A DNA stretch of 64,000 nt from Variovorax sp. Root473 (GTDB lineage: Bacteria > Pseudomonadota > Gammaproteobacteria > Burkholderiales > Burkholderiaceae_C): contig NZ_LMEV01000001.1 of the NCBI RefSeq assembly GCF_001426505.1, positions 1 through 64,000 on the forward strand. The letters run 5' to 3'. The translations under genes and the position numbers were made by a program. Under the pieces are notes generated by a model. It searched no databases. It was not told where the DNA came from and saw only the letters and a program-made list of their open reading frames with translations. Below are positions 27,614 to 36,562 of the stretch, piece by piece. The number at the start of each line of letters is the position of its first letter. The stretch's first letter is position 1.

Positions 27614-28810
27614 TCATTGCATCTGGTCGTAGTCCAGCACGACCTTCCAGCGGCCGCCCTGCAGTTGCGAAAGGCGCGACCGGTCCGAGCCCAGGTGCCG
27701 CGTCGGCGAGAAGTGCATGGGCGGATTGCCGAAGATGTCGGCCGGCACGTCGCCCAGACCGTCCATCGCCTTGCCGAAACGATCGGCGTCCAGGTCGGCA
27801 CCCGCCTTGCGCAAGCCCTTGGCCAGCAACTCGATCATCGTGAAGCCATAGACAGAGAAGACGGTTGGTGCTTCCTTGAACTGCGCCTGGTAGCGCGCCG
27901 CCCAGGCGGCGATGGCCGGCGATGCATCGTCCAGGTAGGGCTGTTGCGCCGTGGTCACCGCGTAGAGGCCGTCCATGTCCTTGCCGCCCAGTTTCGGGAT
28001 CAGGTCCGAGTAGGCGGTCGATGCCGCCACGAAGGTCGGTGCGTACTGCAGCTTGCGCGCCTCGGCGATCGCGCCCACGGTCTCGCGGATCACGGTGCCG
28101 AGCACCACGAAGTCGCAATCGGCCGCCTTCAGCCGTGCGACCTGCGACGAAAAATCGGTGGCGCCCCGCTTGTAGCTGGTGCGCTCGCCAAGCACCGCGC
28201 CGATCGACTGCAACCCGGCCTCGGCGCCCTGCACCACCTCGCGCCCGTAGTCGTCGTCCTGGTACAGGGTGCAGGCCTTGCGCGCCTTGCTGCGCTGGTA
28301 GATCCCCGGCACCACGCCACGGATCTGGTCCACCGATGACGGCAGCATCGCGTACTTGAGCTTGCTCAGCGGCTCGTACATGTCGCGCGACAGCGCCATC
28401 GGAAACAGGCTGAAGACGCCCTTGGGCGCCTGCACCTGCATCGCCGCCAGCGCGTGCGGCGTGCCAAAGGTTCCGATCAGCGCGAACACCTTGTCCTGGT
28501 TCACCAGCTTTTGCGCCGCCAGCACGGTGCGCTTGGGGTCGTAGCCGTTGTCCTCGACCAGCAACCGCAGCTTGCGCCCGTGCGCCCCACCCTGCGCATT
28601 GAATTCGGCCACACCCATGAGCAGGCCGTTGCGCACGTCCTTGCCATAGCCCGCGACCGGGCCCGACAGGTCGAGAACGCTGCCCAGGACGATCTCGTCC
28701 TTGCCGATGCCCTGGGTCTGGGTCTGGGTCTGGGTCTGGGCTGATGCTGCGGCGCCCGCAAGACCCAGGACGGCGGCGGCGCCGAAGCGCGCGATCCGGT
28801 CGATATGCAT
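27614..28810 (-). CDS. LIV-type ABC transporter substrate-binding protein, copy with QT repeat
   Basis: 398 residues. A signal peptide (MHIDRIARFGAAAVLGLAGAAASA) is followed directly by QTQTQTQTQ and then GIGKDEIVLGSVLDLSGPVAGYGKD, the start of a Peripla_BP_6 domain. It is a close paralogue of the protein encoded immediately upstream (28843-30021): GIGKDEIV, RDMYEPL/I, SFKRGATDFSSQVARLKAA-type segments and the ending GRWKVVLDYDQ are shared. The mature N-terminal repeat comes from a DNA hexamer expansion. It probably delivers a carboxylic acid, or an analogue of the one bound by the paralogue, to the LivHMGF-like transporter of the same operon. Confidence 0.92.
   Translation of the reverse strand: MHIDRIARFGAAAVLGLAGAAASAQTQTQTQTQGIGKDEIVLGSVLDLSGPVAGYGKDVRNGLLMGVAEFNAQGGAHGRKLRLLVEDNGYDPKRTVLAAQKLVNQDKVFALIGTFGTPHALAAMQVQAPKGVFSLFPMALSRDMYEPLSKLKYAMLPSSVDQIRGVVPGIYQRSKARKACTLYQDDDYGREVVQGAEAGLQSIGAVLGERTSYKRGATDFSSQVARLKAADCDFVVLGTVIRETVGAIAEARKLQYAPTFVAASTAYSDLIPKLGGKDMDGLYAVTTAQQPYLDDASPAIAAWAARYQAQFKEAPTVFSVYGFTMIELLAKGLRKAGADLDADRFGKAMDGLGDVPADIFGNPPMHFSPTRHLGSDRSRLSQLQGGRWKVVLDYDQMQ
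28713..28740. repeat. Hexanucleotide tandem repeat (TGGGTC)4-TGGG inside the binding-protein gene
   Basis: Four exact TGGGTC units plus TGGG on the plus strand encode alternating Gln-Thr in the minus-strand protein, right after the signal-peptide cleavage region. The paralogous gene has one unit at the same place (about 29939-29948). Hexamer changes keep the frame, so only linker length varies. Confidence 0.9.
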
Positions 28811-28842
28811 GGGATGCTCCTCTGTTCGTCAGGTGATGGACA

Positions 28843-30021
28843 TCACTTCGCCTGGTCGTAGTCGAGCACGACCTTCCAGCGCCCGTCCTGGATCTGCGAC
28901 AGGCGCGCCTTGTTGGAGCCCAGGTGCCTGTCGGGCGCAAAGCTCAGCTCGGGCATGCCGAACAGGTCCGACGGCGTCTTGAGCGCCTCGATGGCCTGGG
29001 CCAGCGTCTCGGTTGTGAGCTGCGCGCCGGCCTTGTCCATCGCCTGCACCAGCCGGTCGAGGATCACGTAGCCGTAGATCGAGTAGGCCGAAGGCGCTTC
29101 GTTGAAGCGTGCGCGATAGCTGGTCATCCAGGGCTTGAGCGCTTCGGGAGCCGTGTCCTCGTAGGGGTGCTGCACCGTCATCGTCGAGTAGAAGCCGTCC
29201 ATCGCCTTGCCGCCCAGCTTGTGGATCAGGTCGGTGTAAGTGCCGAAGGCGCCCAGGAAGGTCGGGTTGAAGTCGAGCTTGCGCGCCTCGTTGATCGTCC
29301 CCACGGTCTCGCGGATGAGCGTGCCGGTGACCACGAAGTCGCAGCCCGCGGCCTTCAGGCGCGCCACCTGCGACGAGAAGTCGGTCGCGCCGCGCTTGAA
29401 GCTGGTCTTCTCGACCAGCGCCGCATCGACCGTCTTGAGCCCTGCCTCGACGCCGCGCAGGATCTCCAGGCCGTACTCGTCGTCCTGGTAGATGATGCAT
29501 GGCTTGCCCGCCTTCTTCTCCTTGAACAGGCGTGCCGAGGCCGGCGCGATCTGGCCGTAGTACGAAGACAGGAAGGCGAACTTGAGCTTGCCGATGGGCT
29601 CGTACATGTCGCGCGACAGCGCCGCCGGGAAGAAGTTCATCACGTTCTTCGCGTTCTGCACCGGCAACGCCGCGTTGTTGACGCCGGTGCCCAGCGAGCC
29701 GGCCATCACGAAGATCTTTTCCTGGTTGACCAACTTCTGCGCCGCAAGCACGGCTTTCTTCGGGTCGTAGCCGCTGTCTTCGACCAGCAACTTGATCTTG
29801 CGTCCGTGCACGCCACCCTTGTCGTTGGCCTCGGCCACGCGCTGCAGCATGCCGTTGCGCAGGTCCTTGCCGTAGCCGGCGAGCGGGCCCGACAGGTCCT
29901 GCAGCGTGCCGATCACGATCTCGTCCTTGCCGATGCCCTGGGTCTGGGCCGATGCGGCTGCGGCAGCAACGAGGGCGGACACTGCCAGCAGGCAGCGCGC
30001 GTGGGAAATGGTCTTCTTCAT
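28843..30021 (-). CDS. LIV-type ABC transporter substrate-binding protein
   Basis: 392 residues from ATG 30021 (MKKTISHARCLLAVSALVAAAAASA, a Sec signal peptide with cleavage near SAQT). The mature protein is a two-lobed Peripla_BP_6 receptor beginning GIGKDEIVIGTLQDLSGPLAG. Such receptors in catabolic clusters bind aromatic, cyclic or branched carboxylates as often as amino acids. It lies 54 bases after the acyl-CoA ligase stop and 32 bases before the start of its paralogue, so one transporter has two alternative receptors. An in-frame extension to 30438 is not used, as it would cover the ligase 3' end and lose the signal peptide. Confidence 0.93.
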   Translation of the reverse strand: MKKTISHARCLLAVSALVAAAAASAQTQGIGKDEIVIGTLQDLSGPLAGYGKDLRNGMLQRVAEANDKGGVHGRKIKLLVEDSGYDPKKAVLAAQKLVNQEKIFVMAGSLGTGVNNAALPVQNAKNVMNFFPAALSRDMYEPIGKLKFAFLSSYYGQIAPASARLFKEKKAGKPCIIYQDDEYGLEILRGVEAGLKTVDAALVEKTSFKRGATDFSSQVARLKAAGCDFVVTGTLIRETVGTINEARKLDFNPTFLGAFGTYTDLIHKLGGKAMDGFYSTMTVQHPYEDTAPEALKPWMTSYRARFNEAPSAYSIYGYVILDRLVQAMDKAGAQLTTETLAQAIEALKTPSDLFGMPELSFAPDRHLGSNKARLSQIQDGRWKVVLDYDQAK

Positions 30022-30074
30022 GGTGCGTGTCTCCTTCGGATGGTTGCAATCGGCGGGGGGCGGTGTCGGTGGTG

Positions 30075-31937
30075 TCAGCGGTACATGGCTTCGATCTGCC
30101 CGGCGTACTTCTTCTGCACGAAGCTGCGCTTGAGCTTCATCGTCGGCGTGAGCTCTTCGTCCTCGGCACTCAGCTGGGTTTCGAGCAGGAAGAATTTCTT
30201 GATCTGCTCCACGCGCGCAAACTTCTTGTTGACCTTCTCGATCTCCGCCTGGATGAGGGCCAGGATCTCGGGCGCGCGCGCCAGGCTCGCATAGTTGGAG
30301 AAGGGCACGTCGTTGTCCTGCGCGAACTTCTCGACGTTCTCCAGCTCGATCATCACGATCGCGCTGAGGTAGGCGCGGCGGTCGCCGATGACTACGGCAT
30401 CGGTCACATAGGGCGAGAACTTGAGCTCGTTCTCCCATTCGCTGGGCGTGATGTTCTTGCCGCCCGCTGTGATGATGATGTCCTTCATGCGGTCGGTGAT
30501 GCGAAAGAAGCCGTCGCTGTCGCTCGCGCCGACGTCGCCGGTGTGCAGCCAGCCTTCGGCATCGATGGTCTCGGCGGTCTTCTCGGGCTGGTTGAGATAG
30601 CCCATGAAGACGTTGGGCCCGCGTACCAGTAGCTCGCCCGTGGCCGGATCGAGGCGCACCTCGTTGTAGGCGCTGGCGGTGCCGATGGTGCCCAGGCGGA
30701 TGCCGCCCGGCGGCATCGAGGTCGAGATGCCGCCCGACTCGGTCTGCCCCCAGGCCTCGAGCATCGGCAGGCCCAGTGCCAGGTACCAGCGGATCAGGTC
30801 GGGCGAGATCGGCGCCGCGCCCGTCACAAGGAAGCGGCAGCGCTGGATGCCGATGAAGCGCCGCACGTTGTTCAGTGCGGCCAGGCCGGCCAGGTGGTAC
30901 TTGAGCTTGAGCCAGCCGCCCACGGGCTGCCCGGCGAGCACGCGCTCAGCCACCGCGTGGCCCACCGACAGCGCCCAGGCATACAGCGCCTGCTGCAACG
31001 GACTGGCTTCCTTCACGGCGATGGCCACGGCCGAATAGAACTTCTCCCACAACCGGGGCACGCCGCCGAACACGGTGGGCGCGATCTCGCGCACATTCTC
31101 GGGCACCGTGTCGGGGTTCTCGACGAAGTTCATCCGCGTGCCGGTGTAGATCGAGGCGTACAGCCCCACCACGCGCTCGGCCACGTGGCACAGCGGCAGG
31201 AAGCACATGCGCTCGTCGCTCTCATCCTGCGGCAGGAAGACGTTCAGCCCCTGTACCACCGTGAGCAGGCCCCGGTGCGAATGCATCGCGCCCTTAGGTT
31301 TTCCGGTGGTGCCCGAGGTGTAGATGAGGATGGCCAGCTCGTCCGGTCCTCGCAGCTCGCGCAGGCGGTCGAACGCGCCGGGATGGGCCTGGTCGTAGGC
31401 GGCGCCGTCGCGGCGCAGCGCATCCAAGGTCGTCACCATCGGGTCGCTGTAGCAGGACAGGCCGGTAGGGTCGATCAGCACGATCTTGCGCAGACGCGGC
31501 AGGTGCGCACGCGCCTCCAGCGCCTTGTCGAGCTGCTCCTCGTCCTCCACCACCAGCACCACGGTGTCCGAGTCCTCGCAGAGGAACTGCACCTGGCCCG
31601 CGGAGTCGGTCGGATAGATGCCGTTGGAAACACCGGCGGCGCTCAGCACCGCCATGTCGAACCAGACCCATTCGACGCGTGTGTTCGACAGGATCGATGC
31701 GCAGTCGCCCGGCTGCAGGCCGGCCGCCGCCAGGCCCATGGCGAGCTCGCGCACGATCACGCCGACCTCGCGTGCGCTCCAGGCCTGCCACAGTCCGAAG
31801 GCCTTCTGCCGCATCATCACGGCGTCACCGCGCGCAGCGACCGCGTTCCAGAACATGCGCGGCACGGTGTCGCCCGGTGTCACGATGTCGTGGTGCGGCG
31901 CCAGGTGATCGAGGTTCCAGAGTCTGGGCATGTGCAT
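30075..31937 (-). CDS. Long-chain-type acyl-CoA synthetase (AMP-forming), transporter-linked
   Basis: 620 residues from the ATG at 31937; an AGGAG that overlaps the stop codon of the upstream ATPase gene lies just before it. The P-loop is LIYTSGTTGKPKGAM, followed by CFLPLCHVAERV, VFGGVPRLWEKF, AWGQTESGG, the hinge region TGDVGASDSDGFFRITDRMKDIIITAGGKN in two parts, and a C-terminal TPTMKLKRSFVQKKY with the catalytic lysine. This is the long FACL subfamily (FadD15-like) often inserted in liv-type operons, where it traps the imported acid as its CoA ester. A paralogue sits in the second liv-type operon at 52496-54358. Confidence 0.94.
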   Translation of the reverse strand: MHMPRLWNLDHLAPHHDIVTPGDTVPRMFWNAVAARGDAVMMRQKAFGLWQAWSAREVGVIVRELAMGLAAAGLQPGDCASILSNTRVEWVWFDMAVLSAAGVSNGIYPTDSAGQVQFLCEDSDTVVLVVEDEEQLDKALEARAHLPRLRKIVLIDPTGLSCYSDPMVTTLDALRRDGAAYDQAHPGAFDRLRELRGPDELAILIYTSGTTGKPKGAMHSHRGLLTVVQGLNVFLPQDESDERMCFLPLCHVAERVVGLYASIYTGTRMNFVENPDTVPENVREIAPTVFGGVPRLWEKFYSAVAIAVKEASPLQQALYAWALSVGHAVAERVLAGQPVGGWLKLKYHLAGLAALNNVRRFIGIQRCRFLVTGAAPISPDLIRWYLALGLPMLEAWGQTESGGISTSMPPGGIRLGTIGTASAYNEVRLDPATGELLVRGPNVFMGYLNQPEKTAETIDAEGWLHTGDVGASDSDGFFRITDRMKDIIITAGGKNITPSEWENELKFSPYVTDAVVIGDRRAYLSAIVMIELENVEKFAQDNDVPFSNYASLARAPEILALIQAEIEKVNKKFARVEQIKKFFLLETQLSAEDEELTPTMKLKRSFVQKKYAGQIEAMYR

Positions 31938-31945
31938 GGGTCTCC

Positions 31946-32719
31946 TCATCGCCAAGTCTTCTTCTTTTTCCAGCGGCGTTCGCCGCGTGCGCCTTCTTCC
32001 TTCATGCCCAGGTAGAACTCCTTGATGTCGTCCTTCTCGCGCAGGCGCTCGCAGGTGTCTTCCATGACGATGCGGCCGTTCTCCAGCACATAGCCGTAGT
32101 CCGAGGCATTGAGCGCCATGTTGGCGTTCTGCTCGACCAGCAGGATGGTGGTGCCGCGCTCGCGGTTGATGCGCACCACGATCTCGAAGATCTCCTTGGT
32201 GAGCTTCGGGCTGAGGCCCAGGCTGGGCTCGTCCAGCAGGATCATCCCGGGCCCGGCCATGATCGCGCGCGAGATCGCGAGCATCTGCTGCTGACCGCCC
32301 GATAGCAGGCCGGCGTCCTGCGCGGCCCGGTCCTTCAGGATGGGGAAGTAGCCGAACACGGTCTCGAGATCGCGCCCCACGCCGTCACGGTCACGGCGGG
32401 TGTAGGCGCCCATCAGCAGGTTGTCCTTCACCGACAACAGCGGAAAGACCTCGCGACCTTCGGGCACGTGGCTCAGGCCCCGTTGCACGATGTGCGCGGG
32501 GTCCTTCGCCGTGATGCTCTCGCCCTTGAATTCGATGCTGCCCTTGCGCGGATCGATGATCCCCGAGATGGTCTTGAGGATCGTGGTCTTGCCCGCGCCG
32601 TTGGAGCCCAGCACCGTGGCGATCTCGCCTGCGCGCACCTTGAGGCTCACGCCCCGAATGGCCTTGATGGGGCCGTAGGCACTCTCGACGTTGAGCAGCT
32701 GAAGGATGACATCGCTCAT
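31946..32719 (-). CDS. LIV-type ABC transporter ATP-binding protein (LivF-like)
   Basis: 257 residues. Walker A GSNGAGKTT near residue 38, signature LSGGQQQML, Walker B MILLDEPSLGLSP and H-loop LVEQNANMALN, all diagnostic of LivF. An odd basic/aromatic C-terminal tail (EEGARGERRWKKKKTWR) extends past the normal end; a similar basic tail is on the second LivF here. It pairs with the LivG-like ATPase and starts inside its last codon (four-base overlap) after GGAGGAAGGC. It energises uptake by the LivH/LivM-like permease encoded upstream. Confidence 0.94.
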   Translation of the reverse strand: MSDVILQLLNVESAYGPIKAIRGVSLKVRAGEIATVLGSNGAGKTTILKTISGIIDPRKGSIEFKGESITAKDPAHIVQRGLSHVPEGREVFPLLSVKDNLLMGAYTRRDRDGVGRDLETVFGYFPILKDRAAQDAGLLSGGQQQMLAISRAIMAGPGMILLDEPSLGLSPKLTKEIFEIVVRINRERGTTILLVEQNANMALNASDYGYVLENGRIVMEDTCERLREKDDIKEFYLGMKEEGARGERRWKKKKTWR

Positions 32720-33513
32720 GCCTTCCTCCGCAGACTGCTCACGTCATCGACGGTTCCAAGATACGCCTCGACAACGCCGGGGTCTGACTGCACCTCGGAA
32801 GGCGTGCCGACTGCCAGCACCGCCCCCTGGTTCATCGCCAGCACACGATCCGACACCTTCGACACCAGGCCCATGTCGTGCTCCACCATCAGGATGGTCA
32901 CGCCGAGGTCGCGCCGGATGTCCTCGATCCAGAAAGCCATGTCGCCCGTCTCCTCCACGTTCAGGCCGGACGAAGGCTCGTCCAGCAACAGCAGCCTGGG
33001 TTCGGTGCACAACGCCCTTGCCAGCTCCACCACCTTGCGCACGCCATAGGGCAGGCCCGCCACCAGTACATCGCGGTAGTGCTGAAGTTCGAGCAGGTCG
33101 ATCACCTCTTCCACCTTGCGGCGCGTGCGGCGTTCGGCCTCGCGCACGGCAGGCGTGAAAAGCATCTCGGCCCACACCCCGGTGCTGCGGCGGATGTGGC
33201 GGCCGATCAGCAGGTTCTGCAGCACCGTCGCATGCTCGAAGAGCTCGATGTTCTGGAAGGTGCGCGCAATGCCGAGCGCGGCCACGCCGTGTGGCGGCAC
33301 GGCGTCGAGCCGCTGGCCGTCGAAGCTGAGCGTGCCGCTGGTCGGCGTGTAGATGCGGCTGATCAGGTTGAACACCGTGGTCTTGCCCGCACCGTTGGGT
33401 CCGATGAGCGTGAACACCTCGCCTGCATGGACATCGAAGCTGACCTTGTTGACCGCCAGCACACCGCCGAATCGCACGCTGAGATCGCGCACCGATAACA
33501 AGGGGGCGCTCAT
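32716..33513 (-). CDS. LIV-type ABC transporter ATP-binding protein (LivG-like)
   Basis: 265 residues from ATG 33513 ([18 protein letters not shown]), with GGAG eight bases upstream and a four-base overlap with the permease stop. Walker [10 protein letters not shown] near 38, the LivG-type insert [18 protein letters not shown], a signature region [15 protein letters not shown] (LSGGQ is replaced by LPYGV, common in LivG), Walker [13 protein letters not shown] and H-loop [11 protein letters not shown] hydrolysis drives solute entry together with the LivF-like subunit. Confidence 0.94.
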   Translation of the reverse strand: MSAPLLSVRDLSVRFGGVLAVNKVSFDVHAGEVFTLIGPNGAGKTTVFNLISRIYTPTSGTLSFDGQRLDAVPPHGVAALGIARTFQNIELFEHATVLQNLLIGRHIRRSTGVWAEMLFTPAVREAERRTRRKVEEVIDLLELQHYRDVLVAGLPYGVRKVVELARALCTEPRLLLLDEPSSGLNVEETGDMAFWIEDIRRDLGVTILMVEHDMGLVSKVSDRVLAMNQGAVLAVGTPSEVQSDPGVVEAYLGTVDDVSSLRRKA

Positions 33514-34586
33514 TTCAACCGCTCCGATTTCTGGAAGGACTTCTGGCGCTTGAACATGCCGCGCCGGTAGAAGGGATACAGCTCCAGCCAGGTGCGCACC
33601 TTGAGCCATCGACCATACAGGCCCATCGGCTCGAGCATCACGAAGGTGATCAGCACAGCGCCGTAGACCACGCTCTGCAAGCCTGTGGCCTGGCCGATTG
33701 CCGCCGGCAGGTAGTCCTTGCCCAGCGAAATCAGCTGCGGCATGCCGATCAGGAAGATCGCGCCGAAGAAAGCGCCGTGGATCGAGCCGAGCCCACCGAT
33801 CACCACCATCAGCACGAGGTCGATCGACTGCACCAGACTGAACTGCTCGGGCGAGATGAACTGCATCTTGTGGCCGTAGAGCGCACCGCCGAGGCCGGCG
33901 AGCGCGGCCGAGATGGCGAACGAAAGCGACTTGTAGCGTGCCAGCTGGATGCCCATGCTCTGCGCCGAGACCTCCGAATCGCGGATGGCCACGAAGGCCC
34001 GGCCGGTCGGCGCGCGCAGCAGGTTGAGCACCACCAGCGTGCTGCCGACCACGCACACGAGGCACAGGAAATAGAAGCGCTCGGTGCTGTCGAGCGCGTA
34101 GCCCAGAATCTGCGGCGCGGGCACCGACTTGCCCGCGTTGCCGCCGGTCACGCTCTCCCAACGCGCCAGCGCCTCCTCGACGATGAAGCCGAAGGACAGC
34201 GTCGCGATGGCCAGGTACATGCCCTTGACGCGCAATGCTGGCAAGCCGACCACCACACCGGCCACCGCGGCCAGCGCCATCGCGCAGGCCAGGCTCGCCG
34301 CCAGCGGCCAGCCCCGCGTCGCCAGGTAGGCCTCGGCGTAGGCGCCGATGCCCATGAATGCGGCGTGCCCGATCGAGAACTGCCCGGTAAAGCCGGCCAG
34401 GAGCATCAGGCCCACGGCGACGATGGCATAGATGAACACGAAGCTGAGCTGGGCCAGCCAGTACTCCGGCAGCAGCCAGGGTGCGGCGAGGAGCGCCAGC
34501 ACGAGCAGCGAGTACCAGAACCGGTCGCCGCCGTGGCGGGCGAGCGCGATGTCCTGGTCGTAACGGGTCTTGAATACGAAGCGCAT
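33510..34586 (-). CDS. LIV-type ABC transporter permease (LivM-like)
   Basis: 358 residues from ATG 34586 ([20 protein letters not shown]). About eight to ten membrane segments, the LivM motifs [21 protein letters not shown] and [20 protein letters not shown], and the EAA-like coupling region [19 protein letters not shown] cytoplasmic basic tail ([20 protein letters not shown]) ends the protein. It forms the channel with the LivH-like protein. The open frame continues upstream through the livH gene, but that part is antiframe noise and not a fusion. Confidence 0.93.
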   Translation of the reverse strand: MRFVFKTRYDQDIALARHGGDRFWYSLLVLALLAAPWLLPEYWLAQLSFVFIYAIVAVGLMLLAGFTGQFSIGHAAFMGIGAYAEAYLATRGWPLAASLACAMALAAVAGVVVGLPALRVKGMYLAIATLSFGFIVEEALARWESVTGGNAGKSVPAPQILGYALDSTERFYFLCLVCVVGSTLVVLNLLRAPTGRAFVAIRDSEVSAQSMGIQLARYKSLSFAISAALAGLGGALYGHKMQFISPEQFSLVQSIDLVLMVVIGGLGSIHGAFFGAIFLIGMPQLISLGKDYLPAAIGQATGLQSVVYGAVLITFVMLEPMGLYGRWLKVRTWLELYPFYRRGMFKRQKSFQKSERLK

Positions 34587-34615
34587 GGGAAGGTGGCCTT
34601 GGTTGTCTTGCGGTC

Positions 34616-35491
34616 CTAGACCTTCTTGCGCGCGCGATCGCCGAACAGCCCGGTCGGCTTGATCGCCAGCATCAGCAGCACCACGACGTAGGGCATCACG
34701 TCCTTGAAGCCCTCGGGCAGGAAGAAGCCCGACAGCGACTCCACCACGCCGATGACCAAGCCGCCCACGATGGCGCCGGGCAGGCTGCCGAAGCCGCCGA
34801 CGATGGCCGCCGGAAAGGCCTTGAGCCCGATGAAGCCCATGTTGGCGTGCACGAAGGTGATGGGCGCGAGCAGCAGGCCGGCCACCGTGGCGGCGGCAGC
34901 GGCCAGCGCCCAGACCAGGCCATTGAGGCGCTGCACCGGGATGCCCATGTAGTAGGCCGCCAGCTGGTTCTGCGACGAGGCCTGCATCGCGATGCCGACG
35001 CGCGTGTAGCGGAACAGCAGCCACAGGCCGCCACACAGTGCGGCGGTGGCACCGATGATCACCAGTTGCTCGCCGCCGACCACCACCGCACCCAGGTCGA
35101 GCGTGCTGCCCTTGTAGGGCACGGCCAGCGCATGCGTGTCGGTGCCGATGCCCGGCACCATGGTGACACCGCCGCGGGCGATGTACCCCAGGCCGAAGGT
35201 CAGCATCACGATGGAGAACTGGGGCTGGCCGAGCACCGGGCGGATCACCGCGCGCTCGATCAGCATGCCGGCCAACGCCATCACCGCGACAGCTGCCAGC
35301 GCGGCCAGCCAGAAGGGCCAACCCAACACGCTCATGCCGGCCAGGCCGACGAAGGCGCCGAGCATCATCAGATCGCCCTGTGCGAAGTTGACGGTCTCGG
35401 TCGCCTTGTAGATGAGCACGAAGCCCAGGGCAATGAGGCCGTAGACACAGCCCTGCGCAATGCCCGCGACGATGATCTGCAATACCAGCAA
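34616..35491 (-). CDS. LIV-type ABC transporter permease (LivH-like), TTG start
   Basis: 291 residues from TTG 35491 (LLVLQIIVAGIAQGCVYGLIALG), with GGAG eight bases upstream; upstream ATGs would add non-membrane sequence unlike LivH and overlap the promoter region. It has the LivH motifs FVLIYKATETVNFAQGDLMMLGAFVG, split over the first two helices, RYTRVGIAMQASSQNQLAAYYMGI and GGFGSLPGAIVGG. First gene of a long unit: LivH, LivM, LivG, LivF, acyl-CoA ligase, two binding proteins, SCP2-type thiolase. Operator A3 lies 124 bp upstream. Confidence 0.93.
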   Translation of the reverse strand: MLVLQIIVAGIAQGCVYGLIALGFVLIYKATETVNFAQGDLMMLGAFVGLAGMSVLGWPFWLAALAAVAVMALAGMLIERAVIRPVLGQPQFSIVMLTFGLGYIARGGVTMVPGIGTDTHALAVPYKGSTLDLGAVVVGGEQLVIIGATAALCGGLWLLFRYTRVGIAMQASSQNQLAAYYMGIPVQRLNGLVWALAAAAATVAGLLLAPITFVHANMGFIGLKAFPAAIVGGFGSLPGAIVGGLVIGVVESLSGFFLPEGFKDVMPYVVVLLMLAIKPTGLFGDRARKKV

Positions 35492-35614
35492 AGCTCTGTC
35501 TCCATCGGCGGCCCCGTCGTCCGCTCCAGGGCAGCGCGCGGGACCTGTTGTTCGAATGTCGCGCCCCTCGTTCAGGCGCACCATGGACATTAGGGAGAGG
35601 CCTCGCGCGAGGTA

Positions 35615-35630
35615 TCGTCGTATCCGACGA
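35615..35630. promoter_or_regulatory. Palindromic operator A3
   Basis: TCGTCGTATCCGACGA, one base different from operators A1 and A2 (T for C in the centre), 124 bp upstream of the livH-like start in the 35492-35746 gap. In all three copies the same strand reads TATCGTCG first, so orientation relative to the operon is constant. Confidence 0.7.
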
Positions 35631-35678
35631 TCCCCGAGGCACCACGCTGCGGGCTTTCCCGCATGCGGGCCCGCAATC

Positions 35679-35708
35679 GAAAAAGCCCAGTGCAACTGCA
35701 CCGGGCTT
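35679..35708 (-). terminator. Intrinsic terminator of the racemase operon
   Basis: On the minus strand AAGCCC and GTGCA pair with TGCAC and GGGCTT (one mismatch between the two parts of the stem), followed at once by TTT. It lies 38 bases after the hydratase stop and separates this operon from the liv-type promoter downstream. The clearest intrinsic terminator in the window. Confidence 0.85.
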
Positions 35709-35746
35709 CGGAGTACTTTTGAAGGCGCGTGAACGCCTCACGGGTT

Positions 35747-36562
35747 CTACCCGTCGCGGCGTCCGGCAAAGACAGGCGGACGCCGCTCGGTGAACGCGCG
35801 CACGCCTTCCGCGAAAGAGTCGCCATCGATGAGCGCCTGCTGGCGCTCGCACTCGAGCACCATCTGCTGCTCCAGGCTGTTGCGGCTGGCGGCCGACGCG
35901 AGTGCGCGTGCCTCCAGGATCGCATGCGATGGCAGGCGCGCCAGTTGCAGCGCCAGCGCCCGGGCCGCCTCCGGCAGGATCTCGTCGTCCGCGCATGCCC
36001 AGATCAGACCCCATTCTGCGGCCCGTTGCGCGTCGAGCTTTTCGCCGGTGAGTGCCAGGCCCAGTGCGCGTGCGGGGCTGACGGCGCGCGGCACCAGCCA
36101 GCTGGAGCCCATGTCCGGCACCAGCCCGAGTGAGGGCATGAACGGCAGGTAGAAGTACGCGGAGCGCGCGGCGATCACCATGTCGCCGGACAAGGCCAGC
36201 CCCACGCCGCCACCGGCGGCCACACCGTTGATCGCGCAGACGACGGGAACCGGCAGCGCGCGCATCTCCAGCATGATCGGGCTGGCCTGCTCGCGCAGCA
36301 GCTGGCCGACGTAGTCGCTCAACGTGCCGCTGGCCGGATCGGCGGCGCGTTGGCCGAATTCCTGCAGGTCCGCGCCGACGCAGAAGCCACGGCCATTGGC
36401 GGTCAGCAGCAAGGCGCGAATGCTCGCATCTCCGCGCACGCGGCGCAGCCCGGCAAGAAGACCTTGAAGCAGCGGCTGGGTCAGTGGATTGAGCCGCGCG
36501 CCTTCGTTCAAGGTCATCGTGGCGACGCCGTCCTGGACGTCGAAAAGTACAGCGTCGTTCAT
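35747..36562 (-). CDS. Enoyl-CoA hydratase/isomerase family protein
   Basis: 271 residues from ATG 36562 ([20 protein letters not shown]), overlapping the DUF2889 stop by four bases. Oxyanion-hole loops GFCVGADLQEF and INGVAAGGGVGLALSGD are present; where hydratases carry a second catalytic glutamate it reads LPFMPSLGLVPDMGSSW, so isomerase or PaaG-like chemistry is more likely than simple hydration. The tail FTERRPPVFAGR matches that of the crotonase at 19822-20616 (QQRRRPVFAGR), so the two are paralogues. Last gene before an intrinsic terminator. Confidence 0.88.
   Translation of the reverse strand: MNDAVLFDVQDGVATMTLNEGARLNPLTQPLLQGLLAGLRRVRGDASIRALLLTANGRGFCVGADLQEFGQRAADPASGTLSDYVGQLLREQASPIMLEMRALPVPVVCAINGVAAGGGVGLALSGDMVIAARSAYFYLPFMPSLGLVPDMGSSWLVPRAVSPARALGLALTGEKLDAQRAAEWGLIWACADDEILPEAARALALQLARLPSHAILEARALASAASRNSLEQQMVLECERQQALIDGDSFAEGVRAFTERRPPVFAGRRDG

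Noticed and set aside
28713..28740. Tandem repeat considered as a CRISPR or intergenic satellite
   Set aside because: Units are six bases without spacers and lie in frame inside a coding sequence.
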